A DNA stretch of 64,000 bases from [Erwinia] mediterraneensis (GCF_900604315.1 NZ_LR026981.1:1-64000); one strand, 5' to 3'. Counted from the first letter of the stretch, positions 31,437 to 41,374 are shown. Numbers and translations are program-made. Notes: generated by a model not told the origin, from the sequence alone.

Positions 31437-33533
31437 GTGTATAATCTTAAACACTATCCATTAATGAAAATCAGCATGACGGTGCTGGCGCTGCTTGTTG
31501 CCCCGTTCACGCTGCAGGCGCAGGATAAAGCCACTGAGGCCTCTCAGGGGACCCAGGAAGAACTCAACGTGGATGCAGCGGATCAACAAGCGCCGGGCAC
31601 CACGGAAACCACCGAGAATGCCTCTACCAGCAAAAGTGAGGGACAGAAAGTGGCGTCGGCCAGACAGCCGTCATCGCCGCTGGTGCCCTCCGCCGCCACC
31701 TGGGACAGCTTTCACGGTCAGCTTAATGCGCAGAAATACAGCCCGCTGACCCAAATCACGGCGGAAAATGTCGGCAAGTTAAAAAAAGTCTGGGAGTTTC
31801 ATACCGGCGACGTTTCGGATGGTAAAGGGGAAACACCCGCTACCGTCTGGTCAGCAACGCCTGTTTTTGCTAACGATACGCTCTACATAGGTACGCCTTT
31901 CGACCGCTTGATTGCGCTGGACCCGGGCACCGGGAAAGAGAAGTGGCACTATGATACTAAATCGCCACGCCAGGCACTGACCCAGCCGGTGCTGAAAAAT
32001 CGCGGCGTCTCCTACTGGCAGGCAAAGAACGCGGTGGCCGGGGAGGCCTGCCAGAAGATCGTTTATATGGGCACCGTTGATGGCAAGCTCTACGCACTGG
32101 ACGCCGATTCCGGCAAGCCGTGCAGCGGCTTTGCGGACAACGGCGTGCTGAATGTGAATCAGTGGAATACGGTAAACGCTAAATTCCCGCTCTCCATCCT
32201 GCAGCCACCAACCGTGGTCGGCAACCATCTGCTCGTCGGCTGGGCCGGCAAAGACTGGGCCTATGCCGAAGCGCCTCCGGGCAGCGTATTTTCAATCAAT
32301 GCTCAGACCGGCGAGCGTGAATGGACCTTTGAAGCGATCCCGGCTGAAATCCGTAAACGCACCGGAACGGCCAACGTCTGGACGCATATGTCTGCCGATG
32401 AGGCGAACGGTCTGGTCTATCTCCCCGTCTCATCCCCGTCCCCCAACTACTGGGGCGGTAACCGTGTCGATCCTATTCCGCTCGGCACCTCTACCACCGC
32501 ACTGGATATCAACACCGGTAAAGTAGTCTGGTCTCGCCAGTGGGTGCATCACGATGTGTGGGATTACGATATTAACTCAGCGCCAACGCTGATGGATATC
32601 ACCGTAAACGGCAAACAGATCCCGGCTCTGGTTCAGGCCACCAAGCAGGGGTTCCTGTTTGTGGTAAACCGCCTGACGGGGGAGGATGTGTGGCCTATTG
32701 AAGAGCGTCCTGTCCCGCAGGGCGATGATTCGGTAAAGGGGGAAGTACTTTCGCCAACCCAGCCATTCCCGACCAAACCCGCGCCGCTGCTCGATCAATC
32801 GAAAAAGCCGGAGATCTGGAAGCTGGCGGATATAGTGGGTGCTGGCCAGTGTTCTCGTCTGTGGGATAATCTCACCTATGAAGGAATGTACACACCGCCA
32901 ACCACCAAAGGAGAAGGAGCGCTAACCTATCCGGACAGCGCTGGCGGTGTCCAGTGGGGCGGGGTAGCGTTTGATCCGCTGAAACAGATTGCCATAGTGA
33001 ACACCTCACATATCGTACAGTACGTTAAGCTCTACAGCCGCGAAGATTACGATAAAGCGGACAAAAACGCAGGCAACGAGAGCGGCTTCGCGCCGCAGGA
33101 AGGCGCCCCGTACGGCATGCGCCTGCTGGTGGCGAACAACTGGCTGGGTATGCCGTGCTGGAAGCCGCCGTTTGGTGAAATCGTGGCGCTGGATATGCAT
33201 ACGGGCGATGTGAAATGGCGTCGTCCGGTTGGCGCATCGCAGCAGTATGGTTTCTTTATGCCGGAGAACTGGGGTTCACCTACCATCGGCGGCCCGGCCG
33301 TGACGGCGGGCGGAGTGATATTCATCGGCGCCTCAATGGATGCCAAAGTGCGCGCCTACTCGGTTGAGAGCGGTGAAGAGCTTTGGTCCGATCAGGTGGA
33401 AGCGCCTGCGGTGGCGAATCCTTCAGTCTACGAGTACAAAGGCCGTCAATATGTGGCCTTCGTCGCGGGCGGCAATACTATCCTGAAGGATCAGGTGGGC
33501 GACCAGGTGGTGGTTTACGCGCTGCCTGAATAA
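31437..33533 (+). CDS. PQQ-dependent polyol/sugar dehydrogenase (SldA-like)
   Basis: A 698-residue periplasmic quinoprotein. A signal peptide (MKISMTVLALLVAPFTLQAQ region) is followed by a Gln/Thr/Ala-rich linker of about 60 residues and an eight-bladed propeller with repeated tryptophan-docking motifs (GTGKEKWHYDT, TGEREWTF, TGDVKWRRPVG, ESGEELWSDQ). The start is GTG at 31437, with GAGGAG 6 nt before it. It oxidises polyols or aldoses in the periplasm and feeds electrons to ubiquinone through the small subunit at 31061-31426. The PQQ synthesis genes are not in the window. Glucose is an alternative substrate. Confidence 0.88.
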   Translation: MYNLKHYPLMKISMTVLALLVAPFTLQAQDKATEASQGTQEELNVDAADQQAPGTTETTENASTSKSEGQKVASARQPSSPLVPSAATWDSFHGQLNAQKYSPLTQITAENVGKLKKVWEFHTGDVSDGKGETPATVWSATPVFANDTLYIGTPFDRLIALDPGTGKEKWHYDTKSPRQALTQPVLKNRGVSYWQAKNAVAGEACQKIVYMGTVDGKLYALDADSGKPCSGFADNGVLNVNQWNTVNAKFPLSILQPPTVVGNHLLVGWAGKDWAYAEAPPGSVFSINAQTGEREWTFEAIPAEIRKRTGTANVWTHMSADEANGLVYLPVSSPSPNYWGGNRVDPIPLGTSTTALDINTGKVVWSRQWVHHDVWDYDINSAPTLMDITVNGKQIPALVQATKQGFLFVVNRLTGEDVWPIEERPVPQGDDSVKGEVLSPTQPFPTKPAPLLDQSKKPEIWKLADIVGAGQCSRLWDNLTYEGMYTPPTTKGEGALTYPDSAGGVQWGGVAFDPLKQIAIVNTSHIVQYVKLYSREDYDKADKNAGNESGFAPQEGAPYGMRLLVANNWLGMPCWKPPFGEIVALDMHTGDVKWRRPVGASQQYGFFMPENWGSPTIGGPAVTAGGVIFIGASMDAKVRAYSVESGEELWSDQVEAPAVANPSVYEYKGRQYVAFVAGGNTILKDQVGDQVVVYALPE

Positions 33534-33539
33534 TCTTTA

Positions 33540-33959
33540 TTAAACGTTTGATGAAATCAGCGTGGGGCCTGCGGGCCCCATTTTTATATACGTAAACATA
33601 ACTTTTACCAACTTATAACAGACTTTCCGGAACTGGCTTCCTTTAGACTCACCGGGTTTTCTGACATACCTCAGCCCGACAGAAATCGTCTGCTCAGCGG
33701 CTCGCATGCAGGTTTTAATCTGATTACCGTTCCGCCACTGATTGTCGTACCTGGCCAGATCAGCATCTCCTGAAAACCTTTTGATAATGCCAGAGACCCT
33801 GGATATCACCGTGCTGCCTTTAAAAACAAAATCTCCCCTGAACCCGGACTGGCTTAACTGGAGAAGAACCCGGGTAACCCAGTACTCCTTCTCGACATAA
33901 ACCTCAGGTAGCATTTTCTCAGGATCAAAGGCGAAAAATGCGCACCGGGTAACCTGCAT
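33540..33959 (-). pseudogene. AbiEii-like nucleotidyltransferase fragment
   Basis: About 60 residues (PEVYVEKEYWVTRVLLQLSQ, then FVFKGSTVISRVSGIIKRFS, then GDADLARY) match the N-terminal part of AbiEii/COG2253 nucleotidyltransferases. The usual FKGGTSL...RFSEDIDL motif has decayed to FKGSTVI...RFSGDADL, so one acidic metal ligand is changed. The frame is half the family length and has no good start. It is probably a remnant of an abortive-infection type IV toxin. No AbiEi partner is seen. Confidence 0.65.
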
Positions 33960-34248
33960 GCTGGATACATAACTTGTTCATATTGGGAAAACCAGAACCG
34001 TAAAGCGTCTCCACACAGGACCACCCGACCTGAAAATTAATCAGATTTTGCAAGATAGCCGGGTAAAAGCTAACGGTTATACAGGATTAAAGAACCGATT
34101 GCCGGTGACGCTGTTTCGCAATGAAGTGACACGGTCACATCCAGAGGAGTGGTGTCAGTGCGCCTGCTTTATAGCAGGAGCACTGGTGCCTGTCACCATT
34201 TCCCGGCGATCAGGCTAAAAAGCTGTCTGTTCAGAGGTAAGAGATACG

Positions 34249-35922
34249 TCAGAACGTTTCCCAGTTTTCAGTGGTGCTAAGTACAGCTTTCTTGCTTTGC
34301 ATTACCATCGGCCGTGGTGCCGGTTTTGCCGCAGGCTGCAATGCTGCCTGCGCAACGGAGGGGTCAACAGCACCGGCACCCTCAAGTCTGAACAAACTGA
34401 CCACACTTTGCAGCGCCTGCGCCTGTTGCTGCATGGCTTCGGCTGCCGCTGCAGATTGTTCAACCAGTGAGGCATTCTGTTGTGTCGTGGCGTCAATCTG
34501 CCCCATAGCACTGTTAATCTGACCTACGGCGTCTCGCTGTTCCTGACTGGCCTGCGTGATCTCATTGATCAGCTGTTCCATGTTTCGCACGTTGCCGACA
34601 ATCTCGCTCATCCCGCTATCCGCTTTTTCCACCAGTTCACGGCCGGAGGCGACACGGGCGACAGAGGCATCAATCAGCACTTTGATTTCCCGCGCGGCGG
34701 ATGCACTGCGCTGTGCCAGCGTACGTACCTCGCCTGCAACTACCGCGAAGCCACGACCGGATTCACCGGCACGCGCTGCCTCCACGGCAGCATTCAGAGC
34801 CAGAATGTTCGTCTGAAACGCAATCCCATCAATGACCTGAATGATGTCAGACATTTTAAATGAGGAATCATAAATTTCCTGCATCCGCGTCGAGACTTCA
34901 TTCATCACTTCGCTGTTATGCTTCACGATGGCCGTCGTTTGCGTCACGTACTGATGTGCCTGAGCTGTGTTGCCCGCGGTATTGCCGATGGTAGACGTCA
35001 GCTCCTCAAGCGTTGCAGCGGTTTGTTCTACACTGGCGGCCTGCTCTTCGGTGCGGGCAGAGAGATCATGGGTGCCGTTGGTGATCTCCGAGGCAGCCAG
35101 CGTGATATTGTCGGCACCCTGACGCACTTCCCGTACGGTCTTACGCAGGCTAACGGTCATATCACTTAACGCCTGTAACAACTGCCCCAGCTGATCGCTG
35201 GAATTAACCACCACCCTGGTTGCCAGATTGCCGGCGGCCACTTCACGTGCAACACGCACCGCAGATAACAGCGGGCGGGTAATGCTGCGGGTGATAAACC
35301 AGGCTATCAACGCGCCAAGCAATACCGCCACCATCCCCAGAATAATAAAGGCGCGCATGGCAGACATCCCATTGCTTTGCATCGTGTTTCCGACATTATC
35401 AATCAGCTCTTTTTCCGTATCCGCGACCGCCCTGACACTGTCAGAATAAGCCTGCATGGCGGGCAACAGCTGTTCATGAACATGCTGATTTAATAACAGC
35501 GCATCACCCGTTTCGCTGAGTCTCATGGCCTCAGCGCGCGCAGCAGTATTTAATTTTCGCTTTTCATTAATAACTTGTATGAGCTGTTTTCCTCGCTCAG
35601 TCGTTACCATTTGCGTCAGGATTTTTTGCACCACGCTGGCGCGCTCAGAATTTTTTTTCATTTTTTGCGCTGCAAACTGTTTTAGTTCCGGATCGTTTGA
35701 TGTCATTACTAACAGACCCAGCGCGGCATTGGTGTCGATAATGGACAACCATTCCGTTGCTACGCGTTCCCTGACCAGATAATCATCCGTGACTTCGTCT
35801 GCCTGTTTAAGCATTCCGTCCATATAGCCTACGCCGACCCCTGCCATAATAATCACCAGCATGAGGATCAAAGAAAACCCTCCCCCCAGGCGAGTGCCAA
35901 TACTAAAATTTTTTATTTTCAT
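34249..35922 (-). CDS. Methyl-accepting chemotaxis protein
   Basis: A 557-residue transmembrane chemoreceptor of the Tar/Tsr class. It has an N-terminal membrane helix ([17 protein letters not shown]), a periplasmic four-helix ligand domain, a second helix near residue 195 ([19 protein letters not shown]), a HAMP linker, methylation helices and the conserved hairpin tip ([20 protein letters not shown]). It ends with the NWETF pentapeptide that docks the CheR and CheB enzymes, so it is a full-length high-abundance type receptor. The ligand is unknown. It is transcribed alone. Confidence 0.96.
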   Translation of the reverse strand: MKIKNFSIGTRLGGGFSLILMLVIIMAGVGVGYMDGMLKQADEVTDDYLVRERVATEWLSIIDTNAALGLLVMTSNDPELKQFAAQKMKKNSERASVVQKILTQMVTTERGKQLIQVINEKRKLNTAARAEAMRLSETGDALLLNQHVHEQLLPAMQAYSDSVRAVADTEKELIDNVGNTMQSNGMSAMRAFIILGMVAVLLGALIAWFITRSITRPLLSAVRVAREVAAGNLATRVVVNSSDQLGQLLQALSDMTVSLRKTVREVRQGADNITLAASEITNGTHDLSARTEEQAASVEQTAATLEELTSTIGNTAGNTAQAHQYVTQTTAIVKHNSEVMNEVSTRMQEIYDSSFKMSDIIQVIDGIAFQTNILALNAAVEAARAGESGRGFAVVAGEVRTLAQRSASAAREIKVLIDASVARVASGRELVEKADSGMSEIVGNVRNMEQLINEITQASQEQRDAVGQINSAMGQIDATTQQNASLVEQSAAAAEAMQQQAQALQSVVSLFRLEGAGAVDPSVAQAALQPAAKPAPRPMVMQSKKAVLSTTENWETF

Positions 35923-36445
35923 AATGATTCCTGCAAAAACAATTGCGCCCGTTTAAGCCGTAACGCTTAACGGGAAGGAAAAAGCTGTAGTTTCAATGAA
36001 ATGATGCAAAATAACCGGGTATCGATCACGCTGCGATCGATACCCGGTTTATCGGCATACCAGGCATTAACTTTAGAAAAGGGGTACGTAACGCTGAATA
36101 CAGCTTCGGTGCGGGTAAAGCTGTCTGTTTTTTGATGATTTTTAATAAACAGCTTTAGAATAAGAAAGGATTTATGCACATCTAACCTTTTAAAATAGCA
36201 CATTCTCCCACCTCCTGAAACTATCAAAAATAGTAGTGGCGTCTTCACCTCCGAACTTCCCTGGCTATTATTTACATCATTCCTGTACAGAAGCGTAACA
36301 GCCCATCGGCAATTGAGGGGACAGGAAATAGAAATCAACGTCTTCTATGGCCAAAAAATAAGATGATTAAAGTGCTTTTTCAGCGCTTTGCTAAAAACAG
36401 CACCTTTTAAAATCATGCTGTTTTAAAACCAGCCCAGAGGTAGTT
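35923..36445. other. Intergenic region upstream of the chemoreceptor
   Basis: About 520 bases without a supported gene. The main structure is the hairpin at 36013-36049. A 123-codon minus-strand frame at 35967-36338 has an amino-acid composition unlike a real protein and runs through that hairpin, so I do not call it. Confidence 0.5.
36013..36049. repeat. Perfect 15-bp inverted repeat
   Basis: AACCGGGTATCGATC (36013-36027) and GATCGATACCCGGTT (36035-36049) pair perfectly around a 7-base loop. No gene ends just before it on either strand, so it could be a lone terminator, an operator or a mobile-element relic. Confidence 0.8.
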
Positions 36446-37042
36446 ATGACAGAGCGTTCGCCGGCCTGTAAAAACAGTCATGCTGTTTTTACTTATACAG
36501 ATGCCTGGGACCATTTTAAAGAGTGTCTCCGTTTAGAAGTTATTCATAAGGACGGAAAAAAGAAATTTTCCTGGTTCAAAGTGTTACACCGTGTCCTGTT
36601 CAGCTATAAAAAGAAATTTTATTTCTGGTGGCGACTGGCCAATTACATGCACACGCGCCCTTCCCCACGCCTGCGGAAATGGGCCCGAAAAATCAATCAC
36701 CGACTGCTGCAGAAATATGGTGCAGATATCAGCGTGGAAGCTGTTATTGCTCCGGGAATGAAAATCAGCCATTACGTCGGCATTATTATCCGGGCAGAAT
36801 GCGTTATCGGACGCAATGTTAAGTTACGGCAGAATACGACCATTGGCAGAAAGGATTCCGGCAGTGTCAACGGCAAAACCGTGATCGGTGATAATGTGGA
36901 TATTGGCGCGCACAGCTGCATTATTGGTGATATCAATATTGGAAATAATGTTACTATTGGTGCTATGTGCTTTTTAAATAAAGACATTCCTGCGAATAGC
37001 GTAGTATATTCAGAAAAGAGCATGATCATACGTAATAAATGA
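36446..37042 (+). CDS. Serine acetyltransferase-like hexapeptide acyltransferase
   Basis: A 198-residue protein whose C-terminal half is a left-handed beta-helix of hexapeptide repeats (IGRNVKLRQNTTIGRKDSGS, then KTVIGDNVDIGAHSCIIGDI, then NIGNNVTIGAMCFL), as in serine O-acetyltransferases and surface-sugar acetyltransferases. The N-terminal 90 residues are basic and shorter than in CysE, so it is more likely an O-acetyltransferase of a secondary metabolite or polysaccharide than the cysteine enzyme. It stands alone, before a phosphodiesterase pseudogene. Confidence 0.8.
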   Translation: MTERSPACKNSHAVFTYTDAWDHFKECLRLEVIHKDGKKKFSWFKVLHRVLFSYKKKFYFWWRLANYMHTRPSPRLRKWARKINHRLLQKYGADISVEAVIAPGMKISHYVGIIIRAECVIGRNVKLRQNTTIGRKDSGSVNGKTVIGDNVDIGAHSCIIGDINIGNNVTIGAMCFLNKDIPANSVVYSEKSMIIRNK

Positions 37043-37104
37043 CCGCGACTCACTGAGCTTCACCTTTACAGGGTGTTGCTTATCCAGGAAATGAGGAGGA
37101 ACAC

Positions 37105-37842
37105 ATGCTTATTGCTCAGATTTCTGATATCCATGCTTCCTCTGACAATGACAATCTGGCGCGGTTTGAACGCGCTCTTGAGTGGCTGGCGCAGGTAAAC
37201 CCGGATGCGCTGGTCGTTACCGGCGACCTGATCGATGATGGCTGGCATGAAGGTGATAAACATATTGCCGCCCAGTTACGAGTGAAAACATAGCCGACGT
37301 TTATCCTGCCGGGGAATTCAGATGATCGGGTTGCGATGCGTTCAACCTGGAGCAATCATCCCTGGGCAAAAGATGCCCCCGGAGAGGCACTGCATTTCGT
37401 CGCAGACATGGAAGGGCTGCGGCTGACAGGACTTGATACAACCGTCACTTGCAGCGCCGCTGGTAGCGTTACCGGCCACCTTGAGTGGCTCGAAAAGCAG
37501 CTATACGCGGAAAGTGGTTCCGTATCGCTGTTATTTCTACATCATCATGTATTTGAAACTGGCATCTCTGCAATGGATCGCATTATGTGTGGCGGCCTTC
37601 AGGAGATGGCAGAAATGTTCGTCCATCCCCCCTGTAAACCCATGGCGATCGCGACAGGACACGTTCACCGGCCGGCCAGTAGCAATTTTGCAGGTATCCC
37701 CGCTTATATCTGCGGTTCCATATGTCCGGCAAACCCGCTGTGGTTTGGTGCAGAGAAGATCCCCCGGGTGGCTGATCCAACCTTACTGATGATCCACAGG
37801 TTTGCCAGTACCCGACTGACCAGTTACCCCGTCTCGGTTTAA
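37105..37842 (+). pseudogene. Metallophosphodiesterase interrupted by one amber codon
   Basis: Two parts in the same frame flank a single TAG at 37291-37293. The first part carries AQISDIHASSDNDNL and VVTGDLIDDGW. The second carries ILPGNSDDR, LLFLHHHVFETG and IATGHVHRPASS. Together they give all metal-binding motifs (D-x-H, GDxxD, GNxD/H, H, GHxH) of a CpdA/GpdQ-type class III cyclic-nucleotide or glycerophosphodiester phosphodiesterase of about 245 residues. No base is missing. AGGAGG precedes the start. It is either a very recent pseudogene, a sequencing error or an amber readthrough case. Confidence 0.85.
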
Positions 37843-37909
37843 ACAGATAAATGACAGATTGTTCTGACCAGAGCCTTGTACCTCACTGGTCAGCCACTGG
37901 CTGCCCGGA

Positions 37910-38650
37910 TTATTCGGCAAACAGAAAGCGGTACATCACTTCTCCGGAAATCCCCAGGTCATCATTCGACGCCAGTAACCAGAGTTCTCTGGCTGTGGCG
38001 GTGAAAAGCGTCTCGTCGGCGTATTTTTCAATGACGCTGGCCAGATGCGCTGTCTGCAACGCGTCTGGTTCATCCTGAAAGTGGTAATACCCTGCCAGCC
38101 AGAGATTGGTTGTCTGACCATCGACCCTGTCCTGAAGGGTATGAAAGAGATTACGGCCCTCTCTTTTTTCCGGATAAATTTTAAAGTAGATCCTGCCGGT
38201 ATTGATTGTCCCGGCGAAGGGGCCACCGACACGATAACCTGGCCTGCGGGTATGCTTAACCCACGTATTCAGTTTGTCTGTCAGGGCGGGAAGCGCTTGC
38301 TCCGAAAATCCGCGACAAAGGGTAACATGAACCAGCGACCGCCGTTGTGCCATCGCCTCCCAGGCTATGGCACCGGCGAAGCTGCTTTGCCTGAACTCCC
38401 GGTCCAGATCGCTGAATACCGTGCTACTCTCGAGCGCGTCCATAGCAACAGGCAAGACCAGAGAGTAGCGACGCTGTGAATAGCGGCCCAGCTCATACCC
38501 TCCAGAAGCGGCGATTACCGCCGGATGGCCGGGGTTGATCAGCGGAAGATAAGCCCGCCGATAGGCTTCATCAAACCTGAGCGCTTCTGCCGGAAAAAAA
38601 CGCCTGGCTGAAGCCATATAGCCCAGTTCCGAATCAGAAACGTAATGCAT
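37910..38650 (-). CDS. Unknown protein beside the effector pair
   Basis: A 246-residue soluble protein with no signal peptide or membrane segment. I do not recognise a family. It contains HVTLCRG near the middle, which weakly resembles one half of a 2H phosphoesterase motif, and an aromatic-rich end (WLAGYYHF, YRFLFAE). The start at 38650 has GGAGG before it. It lies about 130 bases past the end of a type III chaperone gene on the same strand and could be a further secreted protein. A GGAACC half-site lies upstream (38731-38726, minus strand), but no second half at the right spacing. Confidence 0.55.
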   Translation of the reverse strand: MHYVSDSELGYMASARRFFPAEALRFDEAYRRAYLPLINPGHPAVIAASGGYELGRYSQRRYSLVLPVAMDALESSTVFSDLDREFRQSSFAGAIAWEAMAQRRSLVHVTLCRGFSEQALPALTDKLNTWVKHTRRPGYRVGGPFAGTINTGRIYFKIYPEKREGRNLFHTLQDRVDGQTTNLWLAGYYHFQDEPDALQTAHLASVIEKYADETLFTATARELWLLASNDDLGISGEVMYRFLFAE

Positions 38651-38781
38651 CAACACCTCCCGAAAGCGATGATCGCTGACTCTGCAGGATAACGTATTTG
38701 TCCGGCCGGGCTCGTGACCTCGCTGACAGGTTCCGTGAAAATCCCCACGAAAAGCCGCAGTGGAGTGATGAAAAAACAGGT

Positions 38782-39180
38782 TCAGCGCAGGGAAATTACC
38801 CTTATCGTCTCGTTTATCTGATCGACCAAACGTTCAAACAGGGTAATCAGCGTATTGCCATCCAGATTCACAAAGCGTTCACGACTCCACAGCAACACCG
38901 TTTTTTCATCTCCCTGAACTGACAGGGTAATCGCGGGAGCTGGCTGGTCAAAACTATTTTGACTCAGCAGCCGCCAGGCCAGCCCATTATCATATTCCGC
39001 TGGCAGACACCCCAGACTCGCAACGATTAACAGTTCATCCCGACTCAGGGGGGTGAACCGGATACTTGCATATTCAAAATCGATATTGATGCCCTGGTTT
39101 TCTGACAGCATGGGTGCGCTGACGTTCAGGTAGCGTAAAAGCGGCTGCATCAGCTGATCAAATGCACGGGAAGTTATCAT
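38782..39180 (-). CDS. CesT-type type III secretion chaperone
   Basis: A 132-residue acidic protein with the pattern of class I T3SS chaperones: an N-terminal helix (MITSRAFDQLMQPLLRYLNV), central strands (NIDFEYASIRFTPLSRDELL and TLSVQGDEKTVLLWSRERFV) and a C-terminal helix (TLITLFERLVDQINETIRVI). Its ATG overlaps the stop of the effector gene before it (TGATG). Such chaperones bind the first 50-100 residues of their effector and bring it to the export ATPase HrcN. Confidence 0.8.
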   Translation of the reverse strand: MITSRAFDQLMQPLLRYLNVSAPMLSENQGINIDFEYASIRFTPLSRDELLIVASLGCLPAEYDNGLAWRLLSQNSFDQPAPAITLSVQGDEKTVLLWSRERFVNLDGNTLITLFERLVDQINETIRVISLR

Positions 39181-40046
39181 CAGTGATCCTCCCCGTCAGG
39201 GAAAAGGGGGCGAGCTTGCTGCATAGCCAGTGCGTGTCGTTCGTAGAAAGCGCGATCGACAATATTATCCAGTATTTCCGCCTCATTATCCCGATTCTGA
39301 TAACGGACACCCAGGTTGCGGATGGCATGCATACGCCCCTGCAGTCTGATTCTTTCCGGACTTTCCAGCACTTCGTTATAAGCAGGTGTCTGATGTTGCT
39401 GATTAATATGCAATATACGTTCATTGCTGAGCGGTACAACCTCACCGAATGCCTCCTCTGCCATTTTAGGCACCGAAGACGGCATATGAACGTCCAGTAT
39501 CCGCTGGCTGTCCGGTTGGAACTGAGCATTATCTGCCAGATGCGCCCGGGCAAAAACCGGCCATGAATCGACAATGACGGCCTGACGCGGCTCACGCAAA
39601 TCACCAATGACATTAAACTGGTGATCAGGGTGGTTAGCTGCCGCGTAAGTATAAATGGGGCGCTTCAGGTCCATCATAGATAAATACGCCATGGCCAGAG
39701 CCGACTGTTCACCACAAGTGCCTCCCAGTGCGGCTAAGGCTGATTTAACAATAGCCTGATTATCCCCCTGGAAGTCTTTGTCACGCACGTGACGAGCGGC
39801 AACAGCACGCTGATAACTCTCCCCCCGGGTCAGAATATAGTCTGTTTTCTGATTCCCCGTTCCTCCTGTCAGTGTCTCTTTGACGAGATCGATGACGTTC
39901 TGAGCCGTTTTTAACTCACTCATCTGAACGGGCGAAACCTGAACAGTTTCGCCACGATGCCGACCCGGCATGGCTTCCCACAACTTCACTGAGTGGGGCT
40001 CGCTACTTTTGATCTGAGATGAGATGCCAGGGAGTTCCGGGAACAT
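39180..40046 (-). CDS. Probable type III effector with a Cys-His-Asp catalytic triad
   Basis: A 288-residue soluble protein. Its N-terminus (MFPELPGISSQIKSSEPHSV) is Ser-rich and amphipathic as in Hrp effectors. C111 in GGTCGEQSALA, H142 in HPDHQFNVIGD and D160 in AVIVDSWP have the spacing of papain/transglutaminase-fold enzymes, as in HopX-type effectors; whether it is HopX itself is not certain. The start at 40046 has GGAG before it; an ATG at 40058 would add four residues. A Hrp box 32 bases upstream and the coupled chaperone gene support export by the hrp system. Confidence 0.78.
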   Translation of the reverse strand: MFPELPGISSQIKSSEPHSVKLWEAMPGRHRGETVQVSPVQMSELKTAQNVIDLVKETLTGGTGNQKTDYILTRGESYQRAVAARHVRDKDFQGDNQAIVKSALAALGGTCGEQSALAMAYLSMMDLKRPIYTYAAANHPDHQFNVIGDLREPRQAVIVDSWPVFARAHLADNAQFQPDSQRILDVHMPSSVPKMAEEAFGEVVPLSNERILHINQQHQTPAYNEVLESPERIRLQGRMHAIRNLGVRYQNRDNEAEILDNIVDRAFYERHALAMQQARPLFPDGEDH

Positions 40047-40077
40047 GAGTTTCTCCATAAGGTTAAAGTGAATAACC

Positions 40078-40105
40078 TGAGTGTTCCCGGGGCAACAGCA
40101 GTTCC
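40078..40105 (-). promoter_or_regulatory. Hrp box upstream of the effector gene
   Basis: Read on the minus strand: GGAACT (40105-40100), 15 bases, then ACACTCA (40084-40078). The consensus for HrpL-dependent promoters is GGAACC-N15/16-CCACNNA. The same GGAACTGCTG start is seen in the hrpA promoter at 55244-55271. Confidence 0.75.
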
Positions 40106-40321
40106 CGACATGAGTCGAAAAATAATGAAAGGCAGTCGGCGAAGGTCATGCAATAAAAGCGCATAGCGACAAACGGACTGGTTATATCAGGTGAATGATA
40201 AAGCTTCAGCCAGGCTGAGAAATCATTTTGTTAAATCATCACGGGTAATGATATCCAGCCTCACAGGCAGCAATCACGAGGGCAGCTTCACCTGCATCGT
40301 GATTGCTCAGTGGCTGTATGC

Positions 40322-41281
40322 TCAGCGCTTGCGCATTTCCGGGATAAAGAGATCGCCGCGCAACACGCAGGAGCCCAGCACGTTTTGCGTTTTCTCGCTC
40401 AGCCAGCTGGCCACCCGGGCCGCCATCATATCCAGCGAATACTCAATGGCCGGAATGGTAGGTACACCCGGTAAATGCAGCGATCCCGCCAGACTGAAAA
40501 CCATAATGTCATCCGGAACGGATTTATTGAATGCCTGCAGTTGCGGGATTACCCGCTGCGCCTCTTGCTCATCCGCCACCAGTAACGCATTCAGGTTAAG
40601 CGTTTTGGCGTTATTCATCAGTTCCTGCAAGGCAACCGATGGGGAAGTTGAGTCGATAAACACCAGATTGCGGTTAAAGGGCAAAAAGTTCTTTTCCAGC
40701 GCATGTTTGTAGCCCAGTAAAACCTGTTCGGCAAAACGGTTTCCATAGGGATGAATCAGGCCGATATGGCGTCGTTTCTGACTGATAAGGTAGTTACAGG
40801 CCGTTTCGGCGGCAAAGGCGTGGTCGAACCGGATGCTGTTGGCATACTCATTCTCACTCTCCATACAGTCCACCAGGATCACGTTATCCTGGGTGATGTT
40901 CAACGGAAAGCGGGCGCCAATAATCAGTACATCGTCGCACAGCCCGTAGCTTAATTCTTCCAGCGCACTCATCACGCCGCTTTTCGTGTTGGCGAAGCGC
41001 AACAACAGATGTTTCTGATGTTGGCTGAGATGTTTTTCCAGTGCGTAAAGATAACCTGTGGTCTGGTTAATGTTGTCCTGCGCGCAAATGACCCCAATGC
41101 AGCCGGTTGTCTGGCTGAGCAGCGACTGGGCAATAACATTGGGACGATAATTTAGCTCTTCAACCGCCTTGAGTACCGCTTGCCGGCTGGCTTCTTTTAC
41201 ACCGCGTGAGCCGCTCAACACTCGCGAGACTGTGGCTTTGGACACCCCAGCTAAACGTGATACATCGTTGATAGTTGCCAT
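40322..41281 (-). CDS. LacI-family transcriptional repressor
   Basis: A 319-residue regulator with an N-terminal LacI helix-turn-helix and hinge (TINDVSRLAGVSKATVSRVL, then SGSRGVKEASRQAVLKAVEE) and a periplasmic-binding-like sensor domain. It is divergent from a beta-glucoside PTS operon 287 bases away and probably represses it, being released by the phosphorylated sugar. It resembles AscG/CasR-type regulators. Two palindromes in the shared intergenic region are likely operators. Confidence 0.93.
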   Translation of the reverse strand: MATINDVSRLAGVSKATVSRVLSGSRGVKEASRQAVLKAVEELNYRPNVIAQSLLSQTTGCIGVICAQDNINQTTGYLYALEKHLSQHQKHLLLRFANTKSGVMSALEELSYGLCDDVLIIGARFPLNITQDNVILVDCMESENEYANSIRFDHAFAAETACNYLISQKRRHIGLIHPYGNRFAEQVLLGYKHALEKNFLPFNRNLVFIDSTSPSVALQELMNNAKTLNLNALLVADEQEAQRVIPQLQAFNKSVPDDIMVFSLAGSLHLPGVPTIPAIEYSLDMMAARVASWLSEKTQNVLGSCVLRGDLFIPEMRKR

Positions 41282-41374
41282 TATTTACCCCTGACAGGGT
41301 CTCTCCCTGTAATCCCTGATACTGATTCAGCTTAAATTTTCACCTTTCGAAGTATATCCGTTTCCGTTTTTTAT

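Noticed and set aside
35967..36338. 123-codon minus-strand frame upstream of the chemoreceptor
   Set aside because: It passes through a perfect 15-bp inverted repeat, has no ribosome site and reads as a chance frame.
38726..38731. Hrp box for the 246-residue protein
   Set aside because: Only the GGAACC half is present; no AC..A half lies at 15 or 16 bases.
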